The notes under the pieces are model-generated. The model did no database searches. It worked only from the letters and a program-made list of their open reading frames with translations, and was not told where the DNA came from. From positions 23,213,501-23,277,500 of the forward strand of contig AP031355.1 of the NCBI GenBank assembly GCA_037833965.1: 64,000 nucleotides of DNA, written 5' to 3'. Numbering within the stretch: position 1 is the stretch's first letter; each line of letters opens with the position of its first letter. Shown here piece by piece: positions 20,708-33,229 of this stretch. The DNA is from Marchantia polymorpha subsp. ruderalis. Taxonomy: Eukaryota; Streptophyta; Marchantiopsida; Marchantiales; Marchantiaceae. The position numbers and the translations under genes were made by a program.

Positions 20708-23700
20708 TCTGATATTTTTGAAAACCAATCTCTCATATATGAAATATTGAATCTTAAAATTTTGCCTTCAGAATCTCTCAATTAGATTAATTAAATCAAT
20801 CATAACTTTTTTAATGTCATTATATCTATGGTTGAAAAAATTTAGAACAAAATTCGTAGGAAAAATAAGAATTATTCAGCAAGCTATCAATCTAATACTG
20901 TATTTTTTGATTGTTTCAAATATAATTCTGTAATGTGAGGTTTGGGGTGATGTTGAGATGATAAGAGAATCTTTACTTTTGGAGCTATGTTTTAAACTTC
21001 TTACAAGTCTAATGTTTACAATATGAACAAAGATATTTCAATTAGTAATCAATCTTAACTTTTGACTTAATATTTCTAATCTTATGAGTTGTAAGAATTT
21101 TAAATTTCTTTCCGAAAAAATACATTTAGTTTATTGATAATTGTCATCATTATCATTTTCAAAAAAGTAAGGTTTTTGAGTTTTTTATTTCCAATTTCAT
21201 TTTATAAATATATATAGAAATAGTATTTCATGATGTTTTTTAGAGGTGAAATTTTTCAATGTTGCTTGTTCATAATACTATGTTCAAAATGTTTTCAATG
21301 TTGAGATTAACTCTGGTTCAGGAATATCTCATGTTTAGCTATTTATAATTGAGATTGGTGTCCGGTGTTGAGTACATATATCCAAGGTTTGTGTATTACT
21401 AAAAAGAAGTCACCGCATACTATCATGATGCTATCCCCCCTAAACATAGCCCTTCAGGGTGAACCACATTATACGCTTGTCTCTCTCATGTTGGTTGCTA
21501 CCTTGAATGTATTGTCATTGACGAATCTCAATTTTTACCTTACATTCAATAATTATTATTTAAAATGAATCAAAAATATTTTTATTGAAACATAATATCA
21601 AATACAAAATAATAACTTGTCATATATAAAAATTCCAAAAAATAAAATTAGTTCTATTTACGGCCATTCAAAACAAGATTCTTAAAATAGAACAAAAAAC
21701 ATTTCTGTTTGCGACCAGTGATATTAATTTTATTGCATATTTTTTCATAAAAAAATATGCAGTATGAAAATTCGGTTATAGTTTTTTTAATTCAACATTT
21801 GAAAAATACTAAATTATTCTGATATTACATTCTATTAAAACTAAATTGAATCATTGTATATTTGAGTCTACTAAAACTCTGATTTTAGAAAATCAAAAAT
21901 GATGAAAAATATATTATCTACATGATATATATCAGCAAACTTTTTTTATCAATCATATAGGATTCAAGTCTAATGTCATAGTTTATTGTTAAAATAAACT
22001 CAAATTTCTACAACATGTTGGTAAAAAAATATTCATTAATTTGATTTTCATAGAAAATACTTTATCCAAGATTTCTAAAATAAATTATTTAATCATGATT
22101 TAAATAATTAAATTATTTAAATAAAATCAATGCCATCCTATATCTCATCAAAATCATATTTTATGAGCTAAGATTTAGGTTTATAGCTCTTTTATAGAGA
22201 TAAAATTGTTTCAAAATAAAGCACTATAAGTTTTATCCTTATTTATTTCTAGAAGTATTAAATTAATATTCAAAATTTAGACATAAAAAATAATTTAAAT
22301 ATTTTCAGTTAAACTTGATTGTAAATAATAAAAATATAAGATTTTGAAAATACTGTTTTGAGTATAAATCAAATTTCCTATCTTCATGATGTTCATTTAT
22401 TTTGTAAGATTTTGATTATTTTTATTGTATATTTTGATCAGTTGAATTATTTTTTAATCATAAAACACTAAATTTCTTTATCTTGTTTTTTATATTGGTT
22501 ACTTTTTAACATTCAATCAAATCACTACAGATTTTCACACCAAGAAAATTTTTAAGCAATTAGTGAATAATCAATTGTAAAACTAGCATTTTTGTTGATA
22601 TTTGTATTGATTCATCAACATTACTTTTCTATCACGCTTTTGATTAGCATTATTTATTATATTGAAATCAATATGTCATTACAAATACATGATAACTTGT
22701 TATAATGATTGATTGATTATTAATAACCGTTTCAAGATTCTTAATAACAATTATTGACATTTCATACAAGTTTGTTGTATAAATTGTATCACTACAAAGA
22801 ACAAAAATCACCTCTAGATAAGTTTTTTTTTTAATAACTGCCATTTACCTTAAAATTACTCTCAATTTAGGTTTGAAAATGTAATGAATCCTAATTAGAT
22901 ACAATTTAAAACGCAATTCAACTTTTTGTCATCTTAACATCAATATGTGAATGAACTATCATGCAAGAGCAATGTCTAGAAAAGTGAAATGAACGCCAAA
23001 GCCTTAACAATACAAATTTAATATTTAGCTCCAATAATGTGAATAAATAAGACAAAAAATAAAGTGTCAAAAAACTTTATGAGAGAGTATCTTCACTGAA
23101 TCAACAACAAAAGAAATGATAATAGAATTGAATCAACAAGGCAAATGAAAATAAAATGTCAAAATATTTTGTGAAAAAAAATTGTTTTAGTGCAAAAAAT
23201 GAGTAATATTCAAAGCTATTATTCACAATAAGATTAAAAAAATGAAAATTTGCAAATTTTATTGAATACTTAGATTTTGTTCACAAAATGCTACAATGTA
23301 ATTCAAAGATAAAAAATATATTTAGAAAGTTGTTTCAAAAGCTTCATGCAGTTTTGATTAATTTCAAAAATATCTAAATTGCAACTCTTTTATTTCCTAA
23401 TTCACATAAAAAAAGCTTTGATTGTTGGATATTGAGATGATGGCATTTTTGACATACCAAGAGACTTTAAAGATAATAATTTCAACTTGAAACTAAATTC
23501 ACATGTGAAATTCATGTAGTTTTTTCCTTGTCAAAAACTTGGAATTGGATGAAAATTATGACAATAAAAGACTTGGCTATCAATGAAACTTATTATTAAC
23601 AACATACACATCAATTTGAATTATTGACTTTTTCAGATTGGATTGTGTTGATAAGTAATGACGTCTAGAGATTGTCAGCAATATCTCTTTATTATTATCA

Positions 23701-23722
23701 CAAATGTGTCACAATAGACATT

Positions 23723-23772
23723 ATTTTGCTTCTAGATCCACATACTTAGATGTGGACCTAGAAGCACAAAAT
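23723..23772. repeat. Imperfect hairpin, arms about 22 nt
   Basis: ATTTTGCTTCTAGATCCACAT pairs with the inverse of ATGTGGACCTAGAAGCACAAAAT across a short loop (ACTTAG), with one mismatch and a 2-nt bulge. Confidence 0.6.
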
Positions 23773-24103
23773 ATACTTTTTTTCAGTTTAGTGAGATGAT
23801 GTACATTATATTTCATGGTTGCTACACTAACCTAAAGAGAGTTTCTTTTGTATGATACTTATAAACTATCCATAGTTACGGTAATTATAATTAATAAATA
23901 TTTGAGTTTTTTGTTGAAATTAACTTTGGTTAAGTAGTAATCTAAGGGTCTAGTTATATATAGCAAGCTATCAACCTTGTTGATAGACGGTGTTGGGTAT
24001 ATGTACCTAACTTCTGTGTATTATCAAAACAACATCCAGTACACACCATGCATTTTCCTTTGGACGAAGTGCTTTTGTGATGAACCATGTTCAGACTTCC
24101 GTA

Positions 24104-24133
24104 GATTAGGCATATGCCTATCTATGCCTAATC
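24104..24133. repeat. Hairpin GATTAGGCATA / TATGCCTAATC
   Basis: A perfect 11-bp inverted repeat with an 8-nt loop. A third copy of GATTAGGCAT lies about 40 bp downstream (24173). Confidence 0.7.
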
Positions 24134-25089
24134 GAAGCAAATTAGCCACAAATTCTTAATGAAAGTAGACACGATTAGGCATCATTGCTTACATAAAATC
24201 CAAGACAAATATTCTATCGAATTCAATTAAATTTTACGAAGAAATGACTCAATTTAAGCAAGATCTTCCAGGAAAAAGAATTCTATGCGAAGCTTATTCT
24301 ATCAATTTCAACCAGAGCTTCTCACAAAAATAACTCGACATAAGAAATTTCATATCTAAGTAAATTTCTCTCAATCCCATGTTCTTGATAGCATAAGGGC
24401 CAAGTGAATCTATTTCCGATTTTCCTAAATTCCAAGTTTGCGGTCTCAACTCAATCCATTACTTTAACTCTTTTGATATGTATCATGTCAGTGTATAGTT
24501 CCCACAATCTGAATGATTCTCTCTCTTTCGGTCTCTATGAACTAACATAATATGTAGTAGATTGACAAAGTTACGTACAACCACGCGAATGATTTTTGCA
24601 TGTGTTTGAAGCAGCAATTCTTTAAAAAAGAATGTCTTTAGCACTAAAAGGTGTTTGCAATCGAGTGATTGGAATTGTGAGAGTTGCTTCTTTTTATGAA
24701 AGCGAGTCATCTTCACGTCCATTGCACGACATATGATATTGGCATTGAGTGTATAAGGATTGGTATTTTTGTAAATTACAAGCAGAACCAAACATAGAGT
24801 CATGAGATTTGACAGATGCATAAGATACGTACCGAATCAATTTGAAGAAATCGATCCAAATAATTTGGGAGCGGATCAAATTTATTGAGTTGCTTCCAGA
24901 TTTTGATTTTGCTTTTTCCCAATACGAAACCAGATTCGGTTCAATTTGAGTCGATTCTACTTACTTCCGGTTTCGTTAAATTTAAGTCAGTTATAGAACT
25001 TTTTTCCAAAATTTCAAACGCACATGTAGCAAATTGAAGTAACCTTCGACCGAGTTCAAAGATTACTTGTTTTATTTGCAAAAAACATA

Positions 25090-27285
25090 ATCTTCTTGTT
25101 TTATTGCTTCAAGGTGCGCAAGAGATCATATTGTTTATCTTGGAGAATTTCTTCTAGAGAAAAATCAGTATGTGATATGTTAAAACGTATTTCCTAAATT
25201 TCAAAATTGAGAAGTCACTCTTGAGAAGCGTTGTTTCTGGAAATAGTGAACCCAATACATTTATGAAATCAACTAGAAAATTGAAACGACCTTTTAAACA
25301 TGGTAGTGATCACGCATTGTCAAACGAGCATTGATGATCACAGTAATCTATGACTTTCTTAGAAGCCGAGACAGTTTTGTACATGATATAAATCTCTGCA
25401 AATTGGGACCCAATTTTGTCAATTTTAGAGGCAGACCAACTACAGTCAAGAATTCTGTTCGATGATATGGCGGCTGATATCAAGATCTTTAAGTTTCATT
25501 AATTCAAAAGATTACACAGATGAACAATCTACATCCCTGCTTAAGTCGCGTTCATCTCGCAATGCTACACAATACATAAATCCATCGACAATGTCAAATA
25601 TAAGGAACACAACGTTCCAAAGAAGTACTTGCCATATTGATTCACTAAGATTGTTGATTGTAATCAAAGCAAAATTCCGAAGATCATTAATGAAGACAAT
25701 GATGTCAATATAGGAAGCAAACCAATTGTTATGGATGACATAAGTGGATTTGTCCACATTTTCAAAGTTGGAATTGCGAATTGTACTAATTTTGAGCAAT
25801 AATTTATCACTTAGTAGTTGAACATGGGTTTGTTGTTGGCTAAGCGTCAATCGGTGACATTGAAATCGCATCACCGTCGTATGTGTAGCACTCGTGATAA
25901 CATTTAGAACTCATTAGATATCACTTTTAGGTTGGGATGCATGCCGAGAATAGCTCATTGAAATTTCAAAATAATGGGCATTGATTTCGTGACAATGATC
26001 ATCAAACTAGCTTGTGGTACTTAACATGGCATGTCATTTAGTCGTAGATGTCTTGGGACAAGTTGATTTCATCTTGGAAATAAGCGATTGCTCTCAACGC
26101 AGGTGCGAGTTCATAGATACTAGTGTTGCATACCATGCACTCCTATCCACCTTCGAGTATAACTCTTGTAGCGGAATGTCCAATTGATGGAGAATACATC
26201 ACATACAAATTAAACCCTCAAGTGAACATTGTTTTAGACGCGTGATAACATCGACAATATTACTTGTTATGTTTCGAGCTCCGTCTGACGATGCATCAAT
26301 CAATTGATTTTTATAGCTGTAAGAGAGTATATCAAATAATTTGCATAAAATATAAACTGTGACAAATCAATATGAGATCCGTCAAACGAAATTGATATAA
26401 GATGCAAATTATAAAGCTGGTATCGCCAAACAAAACGAGTACGAACATCTTTAAATGAAGTATCCATGCAAGTTGAGTCATCTAGCGTTATTGAGAACAC
26501 CCAATGCATAAGATATTAAAAATGATCTAAAAATTGACACCGCATTGAACACGTACGAATGTAGCAATTTTCAAATCATTCATCCTAGCTAGCTTAGAGA
26601 CCATGACAACTTAGTTTGTTGCATGAAGCACCAACGCATTGTGACTAAGACTAATACCAATGTCAATGTAATTAATTGCAAGTTGGTATGCCATTTGGGT
26701 TTTGATAGTTATTGAATAATTATCCGTGTGAGTATCTAGCGTGAATGCGTGCATTGCGTTCTCATAGGTTTGGTCTTCATAATCTTCAAGATCCCATAAT
26801 ATTTCTCCAATGATGAACTCAACTATGCCTTTGTCAATGGTGTAGGTTATATGGTCGGTATCTCAGTTCAAATGTGACAAGATTGTGTTCACAAAGGGTA
26901 CCTCAATGTCAAAGTAAATCAGTTTACTTTCTTTAAAGAATGATTGATACTCTTTCCAACGAATTGGGTGCTTGCTTTTGAGATGAATGAGGTAGTTTTT
27001 AATACAAAACACTAGACCAAACGTCTTTTTCGTGATCGTTTTTTGACGTTTTGCACCAATTTTGCTCTTGCGACCAAATGCGATACAAAATTTGCATGCA
27101 ACTACAATGATCCGTCTTGTGACAGTATCTAGTTTTGAAATCTGAAAACCATATTCTTGTTGATGGGATAAATTGAAAGGTGTCATGCAATTCAGCACCG
27201 CATTTGAACATTTTGCTGTTCCAACCATTTGGAAATTTTTTGTTCCAAAACTACTTGAGAAATAATTTTGAAATTCAAGATTCAA
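25090..27285 (-). mobile_element. Decayed DNA transposon with BED-like zinc finger (hAT-like; oomycete-type family)
   Basis: Minus-strand transposase remains run from N- to C-terminus, right to left. The 140-codon frame 26863-27285 has a zinc finger with C64-x2-C67 and H101-x4-H106 in CKFCIAFGRKSK...HLKSKHPIRWKEY. Then come FIIGEILWDLED and YSITIKTQ (about 26640-26860), and WVFSITLDDSTCMDTS with YNLHLISI (26300-26509), which gives the first core Asp. DASSDGARNIT and CILHQLD (about 26190-26290) give the second Asp and a hAT-like C/H motif. LTLSQQQTHVQLL lies at 25800-25870, and SDFSIL plus LEEILQDKQYD mark the C-terminus (about 25110-25240). The open frame is broken by several stops and frameshifts: the 26300-26509 and 25512-25874 blocks are separate open pieces, and the tail has none. 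The same blocks in the same order are familiar from a repeated transposase-like family in Phytophthora and relatives. Terminal repeats were not identified. Confidence 0.68.
26863..27285 (-). pseudogene. Transposase N-terminal zinc-finger fragment
   Basis: The longest surviving open piece (140 codons) of the DNA transposase. The C2H2 arrangement C-x2-C-x33-H-x4-H with aromatic residues after the last His (RWKEYQSF) is a BED-type DNA-binding finger, which in transposases binds the element ends. Sequence between the finger and the core continues in frame-shifted form downstream, so it is not expected to make a working enzyme. Confidence 0.65.
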
Positions 27286-28127
27286 GAGATTTGAAATTAG
27301 ATATAGTAATATTTTTTTTAGAATGCCTAATGTATAAAAGCCTGAACATGTTATATCTTGATGTCCAATGTCACAAGATCTTACGTTTTATCTAAATAAA
27401 ATTTATCTTAGAAATTTTATATATGGAAAAGATTTTTTCAAAACAAAAAATATGAGATGACCACATCATTTTATTTTATTTTCACTGGAGATAAGATAAT
27501 ATTATTTCATTCTATTGAATAATATAGAAAGTTTATATCTGATTAGAAAAAAAGAAAAAATAAAGACATTATAAAAAAGAGAATGAAAGTAACAAATGAT
27601 GCAAATTATTGTATGCAGATTACATGCAAGGTTATAAGATATATTCGAAGATTCATTTTGATATGAAAGAGAATCAATTTTCCAACATCTGATAAACTGA
27701 ATAAAACAAGCAGCAAATACAAAAAGTTCATTGGAGGTAAGTAGTCGACAGGACGATAGGTCGTCTATTTGGAAGAGATGAATTGCACAATATGGAAGAA
27801 AGTCACCATTCTACAAGTCGGCAGAAGAACATGGCCCCAAAGGGAGCATAAATTCCGGCACACGACGTGTTTGCAGAGGAAGGAAACAAAAGTCAGCGCA
27901 GGAATGTCCACGTCACGTCAGGGCCGGAGAATGCCACGTGGAAGCGAAATTCTTGAAGAAGGTGACAGGCAGGCGATGCATTGTCGTCGTCACGAAATTC
28001 GTTTGCGTTTGTTGTTGTCGTGCCTTCTGCCGCGAGCCCCGTCGGGCCTCTTGTTGTTGTGCTAGGCCATTCTAATTGGATCGCATCACGTCGATCGATT
28101 AGACCGAATCCGAGGAGAATCCGATTG

Positions 28128-28130
<3 letters not shown>
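27286..28130. other. AT-rich DNA grading into the promoter and leader of the VTT-domain gene
   Basis: AT-rich to about 27730, then balanced to GC-rich toward 28130. The only open frame of note (27769-28065, +) is not recognised. The change in composition together with ACGT-core elements suggests the promoter and 5' leader of the gene starting at 28205. Confidence 0.45.
27909..27940 (+). promoter_or_regulatory. ACGT-core elements: CACGTCACGTCA and G-box CACGTG
   Basis: A double ACGT element (about 27909-27920) and a palindromic G-box (27935-27940) lie about 270-300 bp upstream of the VTT-gene start codon. bZIP and bHLH factors bind such cores in plants. Function here is inference from position. 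Confidence 0.35.

Positions 28131-28158
<28 letters not shown>
28131..28158 (+). repeat. (GA)n microsatellite in the probable 5' leader
   Basis: Fourteen GA units end 46 bp before the start codon of the VTT-domain gene. GA/CT tracts are common in plant 5' UTRs and core promoters. Confidence 0.85.
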
Positions 28159-28162
<4 letters not shown>

Positions 28163-28204
28163 TGTTCGGAATTAGTTGCGGCTCGGGAAGAATTGTGGAA
28201 GGCG

Positions 28205-29740
28205 ATGGGGAAATTAGTGCAATTGGCGCTGATGTGCCTCATCGGGGGGTCCGGAGCTTTGTATTATACGTTGTATACATACAAGATCGATCGGAACGCT
28301 CTGCTGGAGATATTCAATGACTTGTCCAAAAGATTGGGCATTTGGGCGATGCCTGTGTTTGTGGCAGTCCATACTCTTGCCATAGCCATGTGCTTTCCGT
28401 ATGCTGTGTTTTTCGAAGCATTTGCTGCTTTTCTTTTTGGATTCGTCAATGGTGTTATCTGCGTCTTCTCTGCGAAGGTTTTAGGCGCAGCGCTTGCGTT
28501 TTGGGTCGGAAGGTCGCTCATCTACCCCTTCACCTTCTTTTATATGAGTACAATGCTTAATTCTCCTTCTGCTTTCCCTTTGGTATGCGCACGGACATTT
28601 GAATGTGTAGGGAATAATAGGTTTCCTTCCCCGTTGTATTATTTGCTCGGAGCAAAAGCAGTTTATCAGGTTTTATGGTAGTTCAAATTGTCAATGAAAG
28701 ATAGAGATCTGGCTCACCCCGCCCGATCTGAAGTCTTAAGAAGAGAGAAACGAAACGATCTTAAGGATCGATATGTCAGAACATTGAGTCGCGTGGGCAT
28801 ACCACCGGTCGTCAAGCTGTAATACTTTGCATAGCGTTGCACTAGTGATTTGCGGAAAAAAGGATACCGGCTGTATTTCTAAATTGTTTCGAACAATTAG
28901 TGCGGCATTAGTGCGGCAATTCGTTCTTGAAAACGGGACAAGCTGACGGTTTTCCTTCGACCTTCGTCCCCTCTCCCTCTTTCTTCAAACAGTCACGGCT
29001 GTCACAAATGGCAGCTGCGAACGACCATTTTGCTTGTATCACGCAATTTGTAACCGTTTTCTGTTCGATATTCTCGTTTCAAAACCTAACATGTGCACTA
29101 ATAGAAGGTTATCTTCTGAGTGGCTGACAAATGCTACGATGAAAATTTTTGTCGTTTGATTGCATAGTTTCTGTTTCGCATTCCTGGTAACTCCACCTTG
29201 GTCCACAGAGGAGGGCTGATATTTGGTGCGCAATTTTGCAGGGCTTTGTTTCAGTGTTCACCAGGAGCAACAGATTTGGTGCGGAATAATAGGTTTTTCA
29301 GTACATTGAACAAGGGAGTTGCGAAGGATGGTTGGAAGTTTGTGCTTTTAGCTCGTTTTTCTCCTGTACCATCCTACGTCATAAACTATGGACTAGCAGC
29401 TACAGACGTCCGTTTCTTTGTGGACTTTCTGCTACCAACTCTTGTTGGTGGTCTCCCAATGATACTTCAAAATACTTCTTTTGGAACTCTCACTAGCGCC
29501 ACGATCGATGGGTCGAACAGAAGTCTTTCTTCTTACGTGCTTCCTGTCGTAGGCATGTGCTCAGGTCTGATCATTACGTGGAAAGTAACGAAGTTTGCCA
29601 CACAGGATTTTGCCTCTGAAGATGAAGTTAAGAAAGAGAATTCCTACGAGACAAAGTCTGAGGGGATAATTTTAGACGAAAAGCGAACTGATGAGAAAGA
29701 TGGCAAGATCAAACAGCGAAAAGCTACCCCTCGGGAGTAA
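28205..29740 (+). CDS. VTT-domain (SNARE-associated Golgi, TVP38/TMEM64-like) membrane protein, two exons
   Basis: Exons 28205-28512 and 29242-29740, joined in phase within an Arg codon, give 268 residues, close to the 270-340 usual for plant members. Start: ATG at 28205 with G at -3 and +4. Residues 5-22 form a first membrane segment. The VTT/DedA-like core shows VAVHTLAIAMCFPYAVFFEA (53-72, a re-entrant region), then FLFGFVNGVICVFSAKVLGAALAFWVGR (76-103). After the splice, GWKFVLLARFSPVPSYVINY (133-152) carries the conserved Arg141, followed by FFVDFLLPTLVGGLPM. A last segment (about 204-222) precedes a hydrophilic, Lys/Glu-rich cytosolic tail. Relatives (yeast Tvp38, TMEM41B/VMP1 and plant SNARE-associated Golgi proteins) act in Golgi, ER or vacuolar membranes, TMEM41B/VMP1 as lipid scramblases; the function here is inferred. 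The intron (729 bp) has a weak donor (AG|GTCGCT). A strong-looking alternative GT at 28583 would shift the frame. Confidence 0.85.
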
Positions 29741-32700
29741 GCTTTCATACTGGTGCCCAGAGTCATTATACAAGGGCAGGTAGACAAACTTTTGCAGTTG
29801 TAATGTGCAGGATGAATATCAAGTGAGTATAGAACAATTGCCAGCCAGGTGGTGATTTCACATACTTGATATCAGAGAATGTGAAACCATCGAGAGTCAA
29901 AGAAGAGGTAGAGGCTCTATCTAAACAGGGACTGCACGCCTGGGATTGGAAAACATGCGAGCCGCTTCGGAGTAGACGGGACCAGTACTGGCCAGGGTGG
30001 CTTTCTCAGCTGAGTTGTTTTTGGTAATAACCACGTACGCGGAAGAAGCCATCAAGTCTTTAACGAATAGTTGAATCAAGGATCGAAAGGTTACGAACGA
30101 GAAGGAGAAGATACAAATAGTTTTATCACTCTATTCTTGCTGCGTGGCTTGGACTGACCTGAACATCTGCCTTGATCTTCCGAACATCAATATTTGCTCC
30201 TGCGCTTCTCTCTGCCATGTTTCTATTGATCAAGTTCGGAACGAATGAAGCAAAACACGTCTCCGAGAGCTGTATACTTTGCTGCCATTAGACTGCTCGG
30301 GCTTTGCAAACCAGACGCAAATTTTGACAACTTTGATCTAACCTATGTGTATTCCTTTCATGTATATGCATGTCAGGTTTCTGTCACTTTTCTCCGTAGA
30401 GTTTATCATCACCCAACAACTGAGTTCAAAGATGCGAAGCCTATTTTGTTATAGAGTGTGAACTACGAGATATCTCCTTTGTTGGAATCAGGTTTGGAAG
30501 CAATGTTGGTTTGCACAAACACAGCTGCAGATCTTAGGACGCAAAGGATTGTATTGGATTCACTTTAAAAGTATCCACAGTGCCCACGGCAAAGACGTGT
30601 ACAGAGATTCCGAGGGTATCAGTTCATGATATTGTCAAATCAGTTGTCGAAGGTCTGAGATCCTGATCAACGATACAAGCAGGGCGAGCAGAAAAGCAGA
30701 GCACAGCATGGTCGCCTACCAACTCGATGGACCTCCTTCCACGACCCATGATGTTCGAATTGTGAATCCTCTATGAGAGCGAGTCTCTCTTTTTGTTGTC
30801 ATGAGTGTGGTAAACAACAATAATTTCAATCTTTGAGGAGTTTTGGGATAATGCGAGAAAAAACTCAAGTGTGAGAAAAAAGTAATAATCTTGTTTCGAT
30901 GACAAACTACCTTTCCGCTGCTTTCTGTGATTTTACATCAAGTATTGTATAAATGTGTCGAGAGTCAACTCATTCCATAGGACTGTTTGTCTGGAGAAAA
31001 GCCACTGTGATATTCTGAGTCAGTGCCCTACACTAGGCTCTCTTCCACAATCTATCTGCACTACTGAATTATACTCACTGGTTGAAGAATCACGCCCTTC
31101 TCATACAAGGTTGTTCAACAATTGTGTTATTTAACTCAGAGTGATAAAATATAAAATTGTAATATCAGAAACTAGTAATCTAGATCGCTACTCAGGTTAG
31201 TGTTATAATATACACGGGTAACGGTCATAGTGAATAGTATGTACAGTAGATGAATATAAAATTTTAATACAACTTTAAGTTTGAGTAATCCTTGCATACA
31301 CTTTGAGTGGATCTGGTTCAGTTTTTTTTTATTTTTTTCATACAATTTACAAAAATGCAAGCTTGTAAATATTTCTTGGACCATATTAAATTTTGTTCCC
31401 TAGCAAATTTATTTTACATCAATGAGTTTCGTATTGCTTTGCACTGTTAAATAAAATTTTATGCTAGTGAGGAGTGATTGTGATATTATTTCAGACTTGA
31501 ACAAAGGGCCTCTAGACTTAGTTGTCATTCAGAATGGTGGATGTAACTATTCACGATGAGTATGAGTATGTCGTGTTACAATGTGTCGTGACTGTAGATC
31601 AGGTTGGTATGTATTTTAATGGATTAATTAAAAAAAAACAAACAAATAAATGTTTGGATGATTAGATCGTCGTTACAGACACTATGATTATTTTACTCAT
31701 GATACAATTCTTAAAAACTGATTAGCTTCTTTCAAAATAGAACAAATACACATATTTATATATTACATAATATATATATGTGTGTATTTCAACAAAACAT
31801 GGTACACAATTTTCTATCTTATTGGTGGCAGGGCATTTATCTATGAGACTTGTCAAAAGTAGATGATTGCCAACAAAATAAATATCTAATGAGAAGTCAT
31901 ACAAATATAAAGGTCTGAAACTTCCAGCTAATATTTTCAAGGAAAAAAATATTTGGTAATTTCTTCAACATCTGAATAACTTTCTTACCAAATCCATCAG
32001 CCTCACAATGATTTTTGAAGATGATACAACAATTGATCAAACAAACGGAAAAAACCTATTGAAAATTCAAGATCATGATTAGTGAACATCGTTGCTTGGA
32101 AACCGAAAGCTGAAATCTCATTGTTACTCATTTGAGTTCTTGGGCAGTGCCACCAGCTCAATCCACGTAAACAATGCCTCTTCATGAACTTTTACAAATC
32201 ATGATGTTTAGGTTGTATACTAGAAGTTTAACAATGCCCAAACTCCAAAAATAATCAAGCTACTTCGCGAAGTTACTGCGGTGTATTGACATGAAAGATG
32301 CTCCAACACGTTCACATAGCGTACATCTGATGGCTAATGGTTGCACCTTCAATTTACTTACTTTTTCATTTATGATGATTTTAGGATATGTTCCCCTCTC
32401 TCCAAATTGATCCAACCCCTCATACTCCATCCGTTAGAGCACAATTTAGGGGATGGAAGAGACGCAACACAAGTACTCAATCAAATAATGATTCTAACTC
32501 CGAGCTCTCGACAAACTTGATTTCGCCACTTGACACTGAAAATGCCAAAGCTTCATGTAGGAAGATTCTCTTGATCATTTCATGGATGTCCCAAGTTACT
32601 ATACACCGTACTAAATCGTACAATCCAAGGAGATGTGTGATCTATGACCCCATATACATCATATAGCTTCCAAGGTTTCCAATGCAAATTGCCCTAGCTG

Positions 32701-33148
32701 CAACTTTAACTCAAAATGATATCTCTACTGTTGCCTTCAGACATCTATCTAACTAGTAATGCCCTACATAGACTATGGCACAGTATTGCATGCGCACACC
32801 AACCTCACTAGGGATCTTATTATATAAATCATAACATAGTATTGTATTGGCTTATCACATTTTTCCACATTATAAAATACACGGTGGTGGTGAGTATACT
32901 ATCACTTTGGTCTCATCATTAAATTCTTCTTGAAGACATTCTTATCATACTTCCTTGCCATATTACTTGGTACTCTCCTTTGATTGTAGTATCATCACTC
33001 ATCTCGGTACATTCTGCGTCATTTTAAGGACGTTACTCTGATTTGTTATGGCGGCCCATGATTAAACCTTCGATAGAAAGAAAGATGGTTGCATTGTGTG
33101 AATAAAATTGGTGGCATGAGAAAGTTTAAGTGGAGAGTAGGAAAAGAG
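29741..33148. other. Intergenic, no gene seen
   Basis: It begins with the 3' UTR of the VTT gene. Open frames are short (at most 92 codons) and unrecognised, for example 32388-32666 (+). From about 31100 on the sequence is AT-rich. No polyadenylation signal could be chosen with confidence. Confidence 0.5.
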
Positions 33149-33171
33149 ATATATATATATATATATATATA
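33149..33171. repeat. (AT)n microsatellite
   Basis: About eleven AT units upstream of the GC-rich leader of the PLAC8 gene. Confidence 0.9.
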
Positions 33172-33229
33172 AAACATTAATTGCTCTTTAATCTGTTATA
33201 GTTAACAGTTCGTTCATTCGTTCAGAATC

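Larger units (their letters stand above)
20107..25089. other. AT-rich intergenic DNA, no gene seen
   Basis: Very AT-rich, with no open frame above about 70 codons that resembles a protein apart from 24483-24821 (-, 112 codons, unrecognised). It contains an (AT)n tract, two hairpins (23723-23772 and 24104-24133) and a weak direct similarity between about 21370-21410 and 23990-24030. Probably decayed repeats. Confidence 0.5.

Noticed and set aside
28513-28681. Unspliced continuation of VTT exon 1 to a stop at 28681
   Set aside because: Residues after the donor do not continue the VTT family pattern, while the 29242 exon does so in phase.
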